Below, piece after piece: positions 1-9,709 of a DNA stretch of 64,000 bases; within the stretch, counting starts at the first letter, position 1, and every line of letters starts with the position of its first letter. The position numbers were made by a program, and so were the translations under genes. Source of the DNA: Neolewinella sp036735605 (lineage in GTDB: Bacteria > Bacteroidota > Bacteroidia > Chitinophagales > Saprospiraceae); NCBI GenBank assembly GCA_036735605.1, contig DAINNZ010000002.1:9116-73115 (forward strand). Reading direction: 5' to 3'. Below the pieces are notes generated by a model. That model was not told the DNA's origin. It did no database searches and saw only the letters and a list, made by a program, of their open reading frames with translations.

Positions 1-238
1 CCGCTTGCACTCTCTGCTCTAAGGCAGCATAGTCCTGTTGAAAAAGCTGTACCATTTCCTGGCCTTTCTTTTGCAATTGCTTTTGTAGCGCCTCAAGATC
101 CGCTTCTGCGGCTTTCACCGCAGGAAGCTCGGCTAAGATAGCCGTAGAGTTGACATAGCCGTATTTTTGTGCGGCCAATTGGGTGATGCTTCCAATAAGG
201 AAGAAGGCAAAGATAGCTGTCTTTAGCATCTTATTCAT
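1..238 (-). CDS. OmpH/Skp family periplasmic chaperone (3' part outside window)
   Basis: Translating the minus strand from the ATG at 238 gives a Skp-like protein that continues past the left edge; 79 codons are visible. It starts with a signal peptide (MNKMLKTAIFAFFLIG, cleavage probably after LAAQ), followed by KYGYVNSTAILAELP, the usual OmpH/Skp opening strand, then a Gln/Lys/Glu-rich stretch typical of the coiled-coil tentacles. Skp holds unfolded outer-membrane proteins in the periplasm. It lies just downstream of a second Skp paralogue, and a -7 box with a -33 TTG in the gap between them suggests its own promoter. Tandem skp genes are common in Bacteroidota. The C-terminus cannot be judged. 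Confidence 0.85.
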   Translation of the reverse strand, partial: MNKMLKTAIFAFFLIGSITQLAAQKYGYVNSTAILAELPAVKAAEADLEALQKQLQKKGQEMVQLFQQDYAALEQRVQA

Positions 239-272
239 GCTCGTTCAAATTTGTGGATGATTAAATGAGCCG

Positions 273-301
273 CAAAAGTACGACTCTTGTGTAGTTTTCA
301 A
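273..301 (-). promoter_or_regulatory. Promoter of the left-edge Skp gene
   Basis: On the minus strand TACTTTTG (273-280) fits the Bacteroidota -7 box TAnnTTTG, and TTG (299-301) lies 18 bp upstream of it. The box is 35 bp before the ATG at 238 and lies between the two skp genes. Confidence 0.55.
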
Positions 302-306
302 AAAGT

Positions 307-834
307 TTAATTCCGTAACTCTCGCAAGATGTCATCCGTCTTGTCGTAAGTGTCTTTGCTGAAGATAATCCCTGCACTGCCGGCACGATCGAAAATCAGG
401 TCGTAGCCACGCGTATTGGCATAGCTTTCGATAGCCTCATAAATGGCATCCTGAATAGGCTTTACCAGCTCCTGACGGCGCTGAAACAGAGCCCCTTCGG
501 GGCCGAAGCGATTACGCTGTAGCTCGCGCACGGCGGTTTCTTTGTCAATGATCTCCTGCTCACGTGCTTTGCGCTGGTCTTCGGTGAGCAATACTTGCTC
601 AGCTTGGTAGCGGTTGTACATCCCTTTGATAAGGTCATACTCCTGATTGATATCTTGGCGCCATTTAGCTGCGAGGTCATCAAGGCTCTTCTGCGCATCT
701 TGGTATTCCGTGATGCTCGTGAGGATTCGCTCTACGTCCACAACGGCAATTTTTTGTGCTTGCAAAGTTGTGGTGGCCACACCGAAGCCAATAAAGGCTA
801 AGAGGGCAAGGAAGAAATTTTTACGGATAGACAT
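307..834 (-). CDS. OmpH/Skp family periplasmic chaperone
   Basis: A 175-residue protein with signal peptide (residues 1-27, ending LQAQ), then KIAVVDVERILTSITEYQDA, the OmpH/Skp signature strand, and a long charged helical region (about 40-130) predicted to form the coiled-coil arms, closing with the returning strand YDLIFDRAGSAGIIFSKDTY. The length is normal for Skp. The likely role is binding unfolded outer-membrane proteins in the periplasm and delivering them to the BAM machinery. It is the upstream member of a tandem pair. A minus-strand TACTTTTG box at 857-864 is a plausible promoter. Function is assigned from family resemblance only. Confidence 0.88.
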   Translation of the reverse strand: MSIRKNFFLALLAFIGFGVATTTLQAQKIAVVDVERILTSITEYQDAQKSLDDLAAKWRQDINQEYDLIKGMYNRYQAEQVLLTEDQRKAREQEIIDKETAVRELQRNRFGPEGALFQRRQELVKPIQDAIYEAIESYANTRGYDLIFDRAGSAGIIFSKDTYDKTDDILRELRN

Positions 835-856
835 AAGCGTATGTGTTTTGCGGTTC

Positions 857-864
857 CAAAAGTA
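857..864 (-). promoter_or_regulatory. -7 box upstream of skp
   Basis: TACTTTTG on the minus strand, 22 bp before the ATG at 834, matches the Bacteroidota -7 consensus TAnnTTTG. No clear -33 TTG was found at the usual spacing. Confidence 0.4.
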
Positions 865-1041
865 AGGCCTCCGTGGCGCTTACACTAATAAAGACGCTTG
901 CAAAGCTACTAAGTTACGTTCGCTAAGAAAAATATAAGAAAAGAAAAAAAGCACAAGCAACTGAAAATCATATACTTAAATTCAAATAAGCATTTTGCGA
1001 GCAACCTCAGTTTAACGAAATTTTAACGAAGATAGTATCTA

Positions 1042-3656
1042 TTAACGGCCTCCTCTACCTCCTTCGATACTAAAATCGAGTAGGGGCACTTCCCCGTTTA
1101 TGGGGGAATCGCCTGCTTCGTCTTGCCATTCGATGGGTTCCTCCATAAACCGGATAGGCTGCAGGAACTGTAATTCAAGGTCTCGGCGGATTCGTTTTTT
1201 AAGGACTTCACTTTGCTCGAAAGCGGCTTTTACTTTACGTTTATTGGCCTTTACGGCATAGTCATCCAGATGACCACTAAGGGTATAATAAAGGTTGAAA
1301 AAGCCATTTTTCTTGGCCGGCAGCACTTCAAGCTCCGTATCGTGTTTAGCAATCTTATTCGCCAGAACTTGACCAGCATTCACCTTGATGTTATAGTCCA
1401 TCAGTTGGCTGAAGGTATGCGTGCCACTCATGGTGAGGTTCATCGCACTAGATTGAATGAACAGAGCTGGAATATAGACAGTGTTTTGGCTCACTTCTAA
1501 GTAGTTTTCAAGATTGGAAAAACGCACTCTTTCCAGGTCTTTTGCTTTCAGTACGCTACTAAAATTCTCGAGCAGCTCGAAGCCGTTCAACTCCCCTTCT
1601 CGGATACCTAATCCGGCCTGTACGAGTAACCGATCATAATCGAGTTCTCCTGCTGGAGAGAAATAAGCACGAATGTATATCTTACTATCTAAGCGGCCAC
1701 TTAGCTGTTTGTTCGTTAAAACGCTTTGTCCGAAATTATCGGCCTGCCGGAAGAATTCATCAATTGCTACTTGATCTGCGATCACACGAGCCTCCAAGCG
1801 TGGACTTTCCACAAAGAAGACATTTCCATCCAATTGCCACTGCCCTTGCATGGCTGCTGTTTGTCCTTGTAGCTGGAGCTGCTGCGGCGAGAAAGTAAGT
1901 GTTCCGAGGAAGTCTTCCCCGTGCATCTCGCCATATTGCCACTGATCAAAGCGAGCCGCAAAAGTGCCTTGTAGCAAATCCGTAAGTTGCGCTCGCTTGG
2001 CTACGCTTTTGCGAGCTAGGCTATCCGATTGTCCGCTTTGTATGGCGGCAGCTACCACCGTTTCGCTAGGCGTTGCAAGGGCAAGCAGTTGGCCAACGTC
2101 TAATTTCGTGGCCTCAAGCGAAGCTTGAAAGAGAAGGGCAGCATCTTGTGTATTGAGCGAATCGGAGAAAAGAACGGGAATGAAGTTGCTAGCATTTCCA
2201 TTGAAAGTGAGGTCATTTCCCTCGGCCACAAGACGGAGGGAAGTGATGGCTACGGCATTATTTTCCAGCCTGAGTTGGCCAGTAGGAAAAGCGATTGACC
2301 TTTCATTGATTTGGCAACTGGCATCGGTTAAGTTGATCGCACCACTGCTTTTCACGCGACTCATGCCGCGTGCGCTCAACATATCGGCGTAGCGACCTTG
2401 AATATTAATCTGATCGAGCTGTAGGCTACCTTCTCCTGCTTGCAAGTGATCGTGCGGTAAGTAATCTAACAGAGCCGCAACAGGTATTTTACCATTGGCG
2501 GCCAAAGACAAATGAGGGTCTTGAAAGTTTTCAATCGAAAATGTAATATCAAAAGCCTCCCTTCCAAAACGACCGCTTAGGTTCTCGATCCGGAAGCTAG
2601 AGGAGGCGGGCAGCCGCTTTTCGCCATTGGAGAATTGCCCTAAGAAATTGATTTCCTCGGCTCTTTCTCTTGCCCTACGGCTACCTAATTGGCCGTCGTT
2701 GAAGCTTAGTCGAAAATTCATTTTGGGCTGCTGTTGTTTTGTCCATTTCTCCGTGATGTTGCCGCTCAGGGCGAAATTACCTCTGCTGCTCAGGCCTTGG
2801 AGTTGACCGATATATGCTTTGGGAATGAGGCGCAATAGGTCGGCCAATTCGCTTCGTTCGCTTNNNNNNNNNNGAAACGCAGATCGGTTTGCCAACCATC
2901 TTTAGCCGCTTTCATATTGCCTGTTGCCCGAAGGTTGAGACCTCCCAAGCCGAGGTAAAGCTCTTTATACTGATAGCTCTGCTGGCTATTATTCACTTGA
3001 CTTTCCGCACCGATGCGCAGCGATTCGCCTGCTAGAATACGTAGGTCTTTGAGATCGATGAAGCGCACTTCTGCATTCACGGTGGTGAACATATCGTAAA
3101 TTTCCTGCCCAAAGTCGCCTCTAAAATTGGCATCTAGTAGTTTGATGGAGGCTTCGGTTTGTAGTTGGCGGTTTTGGTAGATCAAATCTATATTTTCCAA
3201 CCGCGCATCGTCTATGGCAAAAACCGCTTGCTGCGTCGGGTCTCCTTCCTCCATTAACTGCTCATCCACCGCTTTGTATGCTAGCAACTGATAATTGGTA
3301 TTGCCGTCGGGGTCAACAATGAGATGCAGCGCTCCGTTGCTGACTGTGATATTTTTAATCCGTATTTTACCAAACAGGCTTAGCAAGCCGATTCGGCTTT
3401 TGAGCTGCTGTGCCTCTAGCAGGGTGCTACCATCACTGCCTGCGATACTTACGTCTTGCAGCTGAACACTGAGGTTCGGGAAGCTAGTCAGTAAGCTCAC
3501 TTTGATATCGGAAATAGCGATCTCCGTGTTCAAACTTTCATTCAACCCCCGCACTACAGCTTGGCTGATACTACCTCCGAAAATTTGGATAATTAGTAAG
3601 CTAAACAAGGGGACAGCGGCTAAGGAGAAGCCTAGAAATTTTAAAAACCGACGCAT
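1042..3656 (-). CDS. AsmA-like envelope protein, interrupted by an assembly gap
   Basis: Two open frames on either side of a run of ten N (2864-2873) read as one protein of about 870 residues. The N-terminus (MRRFLKFLGFSLAAVPLFSLL) is a signal anchor, followed by the AsmA N-terminal pattern (NTEIAISDIKVSLLTSFPNLSVQLQDVSI) and long repetitive beta-strand sequence to the C-terminus, as in AsmA/TamB-like proteins thought to move lipids or assist outer-membrane assembly. The two halves are in different frames only because the N run is a placeholder of arbitrary length: left of the gap reads DGWQTDLRF, right of it ELADLLRLIPKAY. Whether the gene is intact cannot be decided. It lies upstream of the two skp genes on the same strand, 207 bp away. 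Confidence 0.75.
2864..2873. other. Assembly gap (10 N)
   Basis: Ten N bases inside the AsmA-like gene. The true length is unknown; the flanking frames show it is not exactly ten if the gene is intact. Confidence 0.99.
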
Positions 3657-3745
3657 AGGCTATGGACTTAGGAAACGAACGGCAAGGTACGGTTTTTTAA
3701 GCAATCAGTGCTTTCATCGTAGCCCTAAGACGCTGCTAGTTGAAA

Positions 3746-3790
3746 CACTTTTGCGCTACCCATTCACCCTTGCCCCTGCCCTTTGGGCAA
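3746..3790 (-). repeat. CAGGGGCAAG dispersed repeat, copy 1
   Basis: Read on the minus strand this has the core GGGCAGGGGCAAGGG followed by GGTAGCGCAAAAGTG. It lies in the gap between the divergent AsmA-like gene and thrS. Confidence 0.7.
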
Positions 3791-3872
3791 AAAAATAGTC
3801 CTGTGGCTGGAACGGCAGCGAGTGTACAAGAAATGGGTTGGTAAGGGGATAGGTCGATAAGTAAAAAAAGTG

Positions 3873-3880
3873 TAACTTTG
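3873..3880 (+). promoter_or_regulatory. -7 box of thrS
   Basis: TAACTTTG, 53 bp before the thrS ATG, matches TAnnTTTG. No -33 TTG at ideal spacing. Confidence 0.45.
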
Positions 3881-3933
3881 CAGCCAATTTATTACCGGTT
3901 TCGCCATTCGTAGGGCGAGCCTAAAAAAAAACC

Positions 3934-5853
3934 ATGATTAAGATCACTTTCCCCGACGGAAACGTCCGTGAGTTCGAGCCCGGCACTACTGCTCTATCTA
4001 TTGCACAAAGCATCAGCGAAGGTTTAGCCCGCAATGTGCTAAGCGCTACCGTCAACGGCCAAATGGTGGATGCTACACGCCCCATCACGAGCGATGCGAC
4101 ACTAGCTTTACACACTTGGAATGATGAGGCTGGCAAGTCCACCTTTTGGCACTCCTCTGCGCACCTTTTGGCTGAGGCGTTGGAAGTGCTGCATCCGGGC
4201 ACTAAATTTGGCATTGGCCCAGCCGTGGAGAACGGTTTTTACTATGATGTAGATACGGGAGACGTGCAGTTAAGTAGCGAAGACTTTCAGCGTATTGAAG
4301 ACAAAATGCTAGAATTAGCTAGGCAGAAGAATGACTACATCCGTACTGAGGTACCGAAGGCAGCAGCGATTGCTTACTTTCAGGAGAAGCAAGACGAGTA
4401 TAAGCTGGAGCTATTGCGCGATTTAGAAGATGGCAGCATTACCTTTTACCAGCAAGGCAATTTCACGGATCTTTGTAGGGGGCCCCACATTCCAAATACA
4501 GACAAGATCAAGGCCGTAAAGCTCATGAAAGTGGGAGGTGCTTATTGGCGTGGGGATGAGAGCCGCAAGCAGCTAACGCGTATTTATGGTATTACGTTCC
4601 CGAAGGCTAGTGAATTAAAAGACTATTTAACGCTATTGGAAGAAGCCAAGCAGCGCGACCACCGCAAAGTGGGAGCGGAATTAGGGCTATTTATGTTCAG
4701 CGAGCGAGTAGGAGCTGGTTTACCGATTTGGTTACCCAAGGGAAATGCCCTACGTGAGCGCCTGATGAATTTCTTGCGGGTGGAGCAAGAGAAGCGGGGT
4801 TATCAGATGGTTACCACGCCGCACATTGGCAAAAAGGAGCTTTACCAAACGAGTGGCCACTGGGAAAAATATGGGGAAGACAGCTTTCAGCCCATTCATA
4901 CCCCCCGAGAGGGAGAAGAGTTTTTACTCAAACCGATGAACTGCCCGCACCACTGCGAAATCTTTGCCCATCGGCCGCATAGTTATCGAGAATTGCCCCT
5001 TCGCATTGCTGAATTTGGCACCGTCTATCGGTATGAGCAAACCGGAGAGCTACATGGCCTAAGCCGCGTGCGAGGCTTTACGCAAGATGATGCGCACATT
5101 TTCTGTACACAAGAGCAGCTCAAAGGCGAGTTTTTGAATGTATTGGACTTAACGAAAACCGTTTTAGCTAAGATGGGCTTCGATGAGTTCACGGCTCAAA
5201 TCAGCCTACGCGACCCGGAGAACAAGCAAAAATACATTGGCTCCGACGAGAACTGGGCAGCGGCTGAAAGTGCCATCATTGAAGCGACAGAAGAAGCAGG
5301 CCTAGTGACCACGAGGGAACTGGGCGAAGCAGCTTTTTATGGTCCTAAGCTAGACTTTATGATCAAAGACGCTATTGGTCGGCGTTGGCAGTTAGGTACG
5401 ATTCAGGTAGATTACAACTTACCTGAGCGCTTTGAGCTAGAATATATTGGCGCGGATAATACCACCCACCGGCCGGTGATGATCCATCGGGCGCCTTTTG
5501 GCAGTATGGAGCGTTTTATCTCCATCTTCATAGAGCATACCGGAGGCAAATTCCCTTTATGGCTAGCCCCCGACCAGATGGCCATTTTGCCGATCAGCGA
5601 CCGCTTCAACGACTATTGCAAGGAAGTAGAGCAAACCCTTGCCAAGCAAGACATCCGAGGTTTCATCGATGACCGGAACGAGACCATCGGTCGTAAGATT
5701 CGCGACACAGAACTCAAGCGTGTACCTTTTATGCTGATCGTGGGTGAAAAAGAAGCCGAGCAAGGCAAAGTAGCCGTGAGAATACAAGGCGAGGGCGACC
5801 AAGGCGTTATGAGCCTGGCGGAGTTCACGGAACTGTTTCGTAGCAAATTATAA
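3934..5853 (+). CDS. thrS: Threonine-tRNA ligase
   Basis: A 639-residue class II aminoacyl-tRNA synthetase that charges tRNA-Thr. Domains in order: TGS (1-62, MIKITFPDGNVREFEPGTTA), editing domain with the HSSAH zinc-type motif and CRGPHIPNT (about 63-225), catalytic core (about 240-530) with the Cys of MNCPHHCEIF near residue 336 as a zinc ligand, motif 2 around YRYEQTGELHGLSRVRGFTQ, motif 3 around IHRAPFGSMERF, and the C-terminal anticodon domain (about 535-639). Length is normal. The gene is alone, ended by a strong hairpin terminator, so the infC-rpmI-rplT genes that often follow thrS are not here. Confidence 0.98.
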   Translation: MIKITFPDGNVREFEPGTTALSIAQSISEGLARNVLSATVNGQMVDATRPITSDATLALHTWNDEAGKSTFWHSSAHLLAEALEVLHPGTKFGIGPAVENGFYYDVDTGDVQLSSEDFQRIEDKMLELARQKNDYIRTEVPKAAAIAYFQEKQDEYKLELLRDLEDGSITFYQQGNFTDLCRGPHIPNTDKIKAVKLMKVGGAYWRGDESRKQLTRIYGITFPKASELKDYLTLLEEAKQRDHRKVGAELGLFMFSERVGAGLPIWLPKGNALRERLMNFLRVEQEKRGYQMVTTPHIGKKELYQTSGHWEKYGEDSFQPIHTPREGEEFLLKPMNCPHHCEIFAHRPHSYRELPLRIAEFGTVYRYEQTGELHGLSRVRGFTQDDAHIFCTQEQLKGEFLNVLDLTKTVLAKMGFDEFTAQISLRDPENKQKYIGSDENWAAAESAIIEATEEAGLVTTRELGEAAFYGPKLDFMIKDAIGRRWQLGTIQVDYNLPERFELEYIGADNTTHRPVMIHRAPFGSMERFISIFIEHTGGKFPLWLAPDQMAILPISDRFNDYCKEVEQTLAKQDIRGFIDDRNETIGRKIRDTELKRVPFMLIVGEKEAEQGKVAVRIQGEGDQGVMSLAEFTELFRSKL

Positions 5854-5860
5854 TCCACAC

Positions 5861-5895
5861 AAAAAAAAGCTCGGCCGTTGCCGAGCTTTTTTTTT
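5861..5895 (+). terminator. Rho-independent terminator of thrS
   Basis: Stem AGCTCGGC / GCCGAGCT (5868-5875 with 5880-5887), loop CGTT, flanked by an A tract before and T9 after. The A tract means it may also end transcripts from recQ on the other strand. Confidence 0.92.
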
Positions 5896-5952
5896 GACTA
5901 GCCTGCGCTAGTGAGGCTACCTAGAAGTGCTAAAAAATCTAGCCGTACGCTT

Positions 5953-8169
5953 TTAGTTGGCCATCTCGCTGAGGAACTTGATTCGCACTAGTTTCACTTC
6001 TTCGATGGTAATATCCTCATCTTCGGCGTGGAGTTCTTTGAAGGCTTTTTGTACATCATCCGTGACTGCGCTCATGAAATATTCATAGATTTCTTCCACG
6101 AGGTAATCATCGAGTTCTTCTTCGATATAGTAATCTAGGTTTACTTTGGTGCCAGAGTTCACGATTGCTTCAAGCTCATCGAAGAGTTCCTCCATAGAGA
6201 AATCGTTATCGGCAGCTAGGTCTTCTAAATCCAGCTTTCGGTCGATACCTTGGATAATATTCACTTTCTTTTTAGACTTATTGGCAACCTGTTTGACTAC
6301 AAAATCGGAGGGGCGATCAATTTCGTTTTCTTCTACGTACTTATTGATAAGTGCCAAGAAAGGGGCAGCATAGCGTTGGGCTTTTCCGATACTAACGCCA
6401 TTCACGTTTTTCATTTCCTCCAAGGTGAGTGGATAGCGAGTAGCCATTTCCTCTAGGGATGGATCTTGAAAAATAACGAAGGGCGGCACTTTTTGTGCAT
6501 TCGCTTCTTTCCTGCGTAGATCGCGCAGCATATTATAGAGCGTTTCATCGAGCACGACAGATCGGGCATCGGCTGCTTCGTCTTCGAGGTCGCTAGCTAG
6601 TTCTTTTTCGAAATCGTGATCGATGGGAATTTCAAAGCTTCTCGGATTTTCAATAAAGGCTCTGCCCTCTTCGCTCAATTTCAGGACGCCATAGGTTTCG
6701 ATATCCTTTATAAGAAAATTATTGAGCAGTGCTTGGCGGAAGACACTACTCCAGAAGGTTTCGCCTTGCGTTCGTCCTTTGCCGAAGCTGGGGCGCTGGT
6801 GGAAGCCGTAGTCTTTGATTTGTTTCGTCTCTTGGCCTTGGATGTATTCGAGTAATGTTTTGAGTGAGTAGTTTTCATCGACTTCCTTGACGGCGCTTAG
6901 GGCCGCTGTCATTTCTTCCTTTACATCGAGGCGTTCTTTAGGATGCTTGCAGTTGTCGCACATATCGCCACAGCCAGCTTTGGGGTATTCCTCGCCGAAA
7001 TAGTGGAGCAAGAAGCGCCGGCGGCAGGCAGTTGTTTCGCTATAGGCGATCACTTCCTGCATTAGCTGCGCGCCCATTTCTCTTTCTTTGAGGGGCTTAT
7101 CCCGTAAGAATTTCTCGAGCTTAGTAATATCTTTATGAGAATAGAAAGCGACACAGCGGCCATTGATTCCATCGCGGCCTGCACGGCCGGTTTCTTGGTA
7201 GTAGTTTTCTATGGATTTAGGGATGTCATAATGGATCACAAAGCGTACATCCGGTTTATCGATCCCCATACCGAAAGCAATGGTAGCTACAATCACATCG
7301 CAGGCTTCCATGAGGAAGTCGTCTTGTGTTTTGCTTCTTGTTTTGGGATCCAGGCCAGCATGATAAGGTAGCGCACGGAGGCCATTGACGCGCAAAGCTT
7401 CCGCAATCGTTTCCGCAGCTTTGCGGCTTTGGACATAAATGATGCCCGATTGCCCCTTTACTTCTTTTATGATCTGGATGATCTGCTTGATGGTATGTTC
7501 TTTACTGCCTTTGGGCCTAACTTCATAGTAGAGGTTGGTACGATTGAAGGAAGACACAAAGGTATTGCATTCATTCATCGCGAGGTTTTTCACGATATCG
7601 CTTTGCACTTTTGGCGTAGCGGTGGCGGTGAGTGCGATAATAGGAATTGCGGGGTTAATCGCGTCGAGCATTTCACGGATACGGCGATATTCGGGCCGAA
7701 AGTCGTGGCCCCATTCCGAGATACAGTGTGCCTCATCTACGGCCACGAAGGAAATATCGGAATTTCGGAAATAATCTAAATTTTCCTCTTTGGTTAAGGT
7801 TTCGGGTGCTACGAAGAGCAGTTTAGTTTTACCGCTAGTAATATCTTCCTTTACTTGGCGCATTTGCGATTTGGAAAGCGAAGAATTGAGGAAGTGTGCC
7901 ACTTCATTTTCCTCGCTATGCCCTCGAATACTATCCACTTGATTTTTCATCAATGCGATAAGAGGGCTAATAATGAGCGCCGTACCGGGCATCATAAGGC
8001 CTGGGAGCTGATAACAAAGTGACTTTCCGCCACCGGTGGGCATAATAACAAAGGTATCCTTTGCTGCTAGCACAGATTCAACAATTGCTTCTTGGTTGCC
8101 TTTGAAGCCATCGAAGCCAAAGAAATGCTGCAGAGCCTGTTTAGGAGACATTTTTTTTGATAAAGTCAT
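5953..8169 (-). CDS. recQ: ATP-dependent DNA helicase RecQ
   Basis: A 738-residue superfamily 2 helicase that unwinds DNA 3' to 5' in recombination and fork repair. The Walker A motif MPTGGGKS is at residues 43-50, the DEAH box is in VDEAHCISEWGHDFRPEY near 144, the helicase C-terminal motifs include ATIAFGMGIDKPDVRFVIHY and QETGRAGRDG, and the RQC zinc-binding cysteines are in GCGDMCDNC near 400. An HRDC-like region follows (about 560-640), then an acidic C-terminal tail. A second start at residue 7 (MSPKQ) is possible. It converges with thrS and diverges from the isomerase gene. Confidence 0.96.
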   Translation of the reverse strand: MTLSKKMSPKQALQHFFGFDGFKGNQEAIVESVLAAKDTFVIMPTGGGKSLCYQLPGLMMPGTALIISPLIALMKNQVDSIRGHSEENEVAHFLNSSLSKSQMRQVKEDITSGKTKLLFVAPETLTKEENLDYFRNSDISFVAVDEAHCISEWGHDFRPEYRRIREMLDAINPAIPIIALTATATPKVQSDIVKNLAMNECNTFVSSFNRTNLYYEVRPKGSKEHTIKQIIQIIKEVKGQSGIIYVQSRKAAETIAEALRVNGLRALPYHAGLDPKTRSKTQDDFLMEACDVIVATIAFGMGIDKPDVRFVIHYDIPKSIENYYQETGRAGRDGINGRCVAFYSHKDITKLEKFLRDKPLKEREMGAQLMQEVIAYSETTACRRRFLLHYFGEEYPKAGCGDMCDNCKHPKERLDVKEEMTAALSAVKEVDENYSLKTLLEYIQGQETKQIKDYGFHQRPSFGKGRTQGETFWSSVFRQALLNNFLIKDIETYGVLKLSEEGRAFIENPRSFEIPIDHDFEKELASDLEDEAADARSVVLDETLYNMLRDLRRKEANAQKVPPFVIFQDPSLEEMATRYPLTLEEMKNVNGVSIGKAQRYAAPFLALINKYVEENEIDRPSDFVVKQVANKSKKKVNIIQGIDRKLDLEDLAADNDFSMEELFDELEAIVNSGTKVNLDYYIEEELDDYLVEEIYEYFMSAVTDDVQKAFKELHAEDEDITIEEVKLVRIKFLSEMAN

Positions 8170-8369
8170 AGCGAATGGGCACTGAATCTAGTAAATAAAA
8201 GTTGCATAAGGGATGAACTTTTGCTTTATATTGAGCTGCTAAAATGGCGTGCGCAATGTTTGAAAGCTTGCTATTGGCTGGGGGTGCTTAAATTCAACGG
8301 TTAAAGTAAGACCTTTTTCCCAAATAGCCAAGAATAAGACGAATATTTAATGAGGTAGTAACGATTTAG

Positions 8370-8377
8370 TATCTTTG
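8370..8377 (+). promoter_or_regulatory. -7 box of the sugar-phosphate isomerase gene
   Basis: TATCTTTG matches TAnnTTTG. It overlaps the first possible start codon of the downstream frame (TTG at 8375), which argues for a start further downstream. Confidence 0.5.
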
Positions 8378-8443
8378 CGGTCTGCTAAAAGTACTCGTTT
8401 CGAAAGTGCTTATTTTCAAAGGGACACAAAAATACAAAAAACT

Positions 8444-9412
8444 TTGGAAACAAAGGAACTCATTATTACGGTTGCTTTACGCACGCTGCGTATTGAAGCG
8501 GAAGCCGTGATGGCCCTGCACAGCAGTATTGGCCCAGCCTTTGTAGGTTGTGTAGAAGCGATTAGCCATTGCAGTGGCCGCTTGGTCGTAACGGGTATCG
8601 GCAAAACGGCCATTGTGGCGCAAAAGATAGTAGCTACGCTTAACAGTACTGGCACTGCAGCTATTTTCCTACACGCGGCCGATGCAATACACGGCGACAT
8701 TGGCATGGTGCAGGCGAATGATATGGTCTTGTGTTTATCAAAAAGCGGCGAAACGGCAGAAATTAAAGTCTTGGCTCCTTTAGTGAAACAGATGGGCAAC
8801 CCTTTGATTGCCATGGTAGCCCATGAAAACTGTAGTTTAGCTCGCTTAGCTGATTACGTATTACTCACACCAGTGGATCAAGAAGCCGACCCGAACAACT
8901 TAGCCCCCACGGCTAGTACTACTGCTCAGATGGCCTTGGGCGATGCCCTTGCAACGGCACTACTAGCACTAAAAGGCTTTACGCCTGCTGATTTTGCCCA
9001 ATTCCATCCTGGCGGCTCGTTAGGTAAACAACTTTATTTACGCGCAAAAGATTTGTATCCGCACAATCAGCTACCCGCCGTGCCACCCACTGCTAGCCTT
9101 CGGGAAACGATCTTAGAAATGACAGCCAAATGCTTAGGTGCCACCGGCGTAGTAAATGAGACGGGTGAACTGCTAGGGATTATCACAGACGGAGACCTTC
9201 GAAGAATGCTTCGACAGCGATTAACCATCGATCATCTGTTAGCACAAGACATTATGACAAAAGCACCCCAAAGCATCGAACCGGAAGCTATGGCCGTTGA
9301 AGCCCTGGCCTTGATGCGCGCCAAAAGTATCACTCAACTACCCGTAGTGGCCGCCAAACAATATATTGGTATGATCCATTTACACGATTTGCTGCGCGAA
9401 GGCTTGCTGTAA
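8444..9412 (+). CDS. kdsD: Arabinose-5-phosphate isomerase (KdsD/KpsF family)
   Basis: Interconverts ribulose 5-phosphate and arabinose 5-phosphate, the first step toward Kdo of lipopolysaccharide. A SIS domain (with SGRLVVTGIGKTAIVAQKI and LSKSGETAEIKVL) is followed by a pair of CBS domains (GIITDGDLRRML and the end segment). The frame is open from 8375, but that TTG lies inside the -7 box. A TTG at 8444 gives METKELIITVALRTLRIEAE, which matches the usual N-terminus and a length of 322. No ATG exists before residue 46 of the open frame, so a TTG start is inferred. In the SIS domain the usual Ser-His-Pro pattern is replaced by TGIGKTA, as is normal in this family. Confidence 0.9.
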   Translation: METKELIITVALRTLRIEAEAVMALHSSIGPAFVGCVEAISHCSGRLVVTGIGKTAIVAQKIVATLNSTGTAAIFLHAADAIHGDIGMVQANDMVLCLSKSGETAEIKVLAPLVKQMGNPLIAMVAHENCSLARLADYVLLTPVDQEADPNNLAPTASTTAQMALGDALATALLALKGFTPADFAQFHPGGSLGKQLYLRAKDLYPHNQLPAVPPTASLRETILEMTAKCLGATGVVNETGELLGIITDGDLRRMLRQRLTIDHLLAQDIMTKAPQSIEPEAMAVEALALMRAKSITQLPVVAAKQYIGMIHLHDLLREGLL

Positions 9413-9570
9413 AGACTTAGCAATGACCAAAAAATGCGAAAAAGAAACAAATAATTGACGGCGAATTGAACTTTTAATGTCTTTTTGTTTTGCATTATAA
9501 GCATCCTGAATGCTTATAAGTCCTAGCCTGACTTAGAAGCAAAATGCTAGGTTAACACTACTAAATGCCC

Positions 9571-9578
9571 TACCTTTG
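9571..9578 (+). promoter_or_regulatory. -7 box upstream of the E1 gene
   Basis: TACCTTTG matches TAnnTTTG and lies 131 bp before the likely TTG start, so the mRNA would have a long leader in which no clear structure was identified. Confidence 0.4.
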
Positions 9579-9709
9579 CCCTGCGAAAAGCCGTGGCGAC
9601 TAACCAACGCCCTAGCCGTGCAATATTTTGTTGAACGCAGCAAAAGATGCCCGGCTCAGCAGTTTTTTTGTAGCCAGTAACCAAATTTTGAAAATTAAAT
9701 TTCTCCGCT

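Noticed and set aside
9590..9680. Sequence GCAAAAGATGCC upstream of E1, also at 45513
   Set aside because: Only 12 bases are shared and the flanks differ; chance similarity cannot be excluded.
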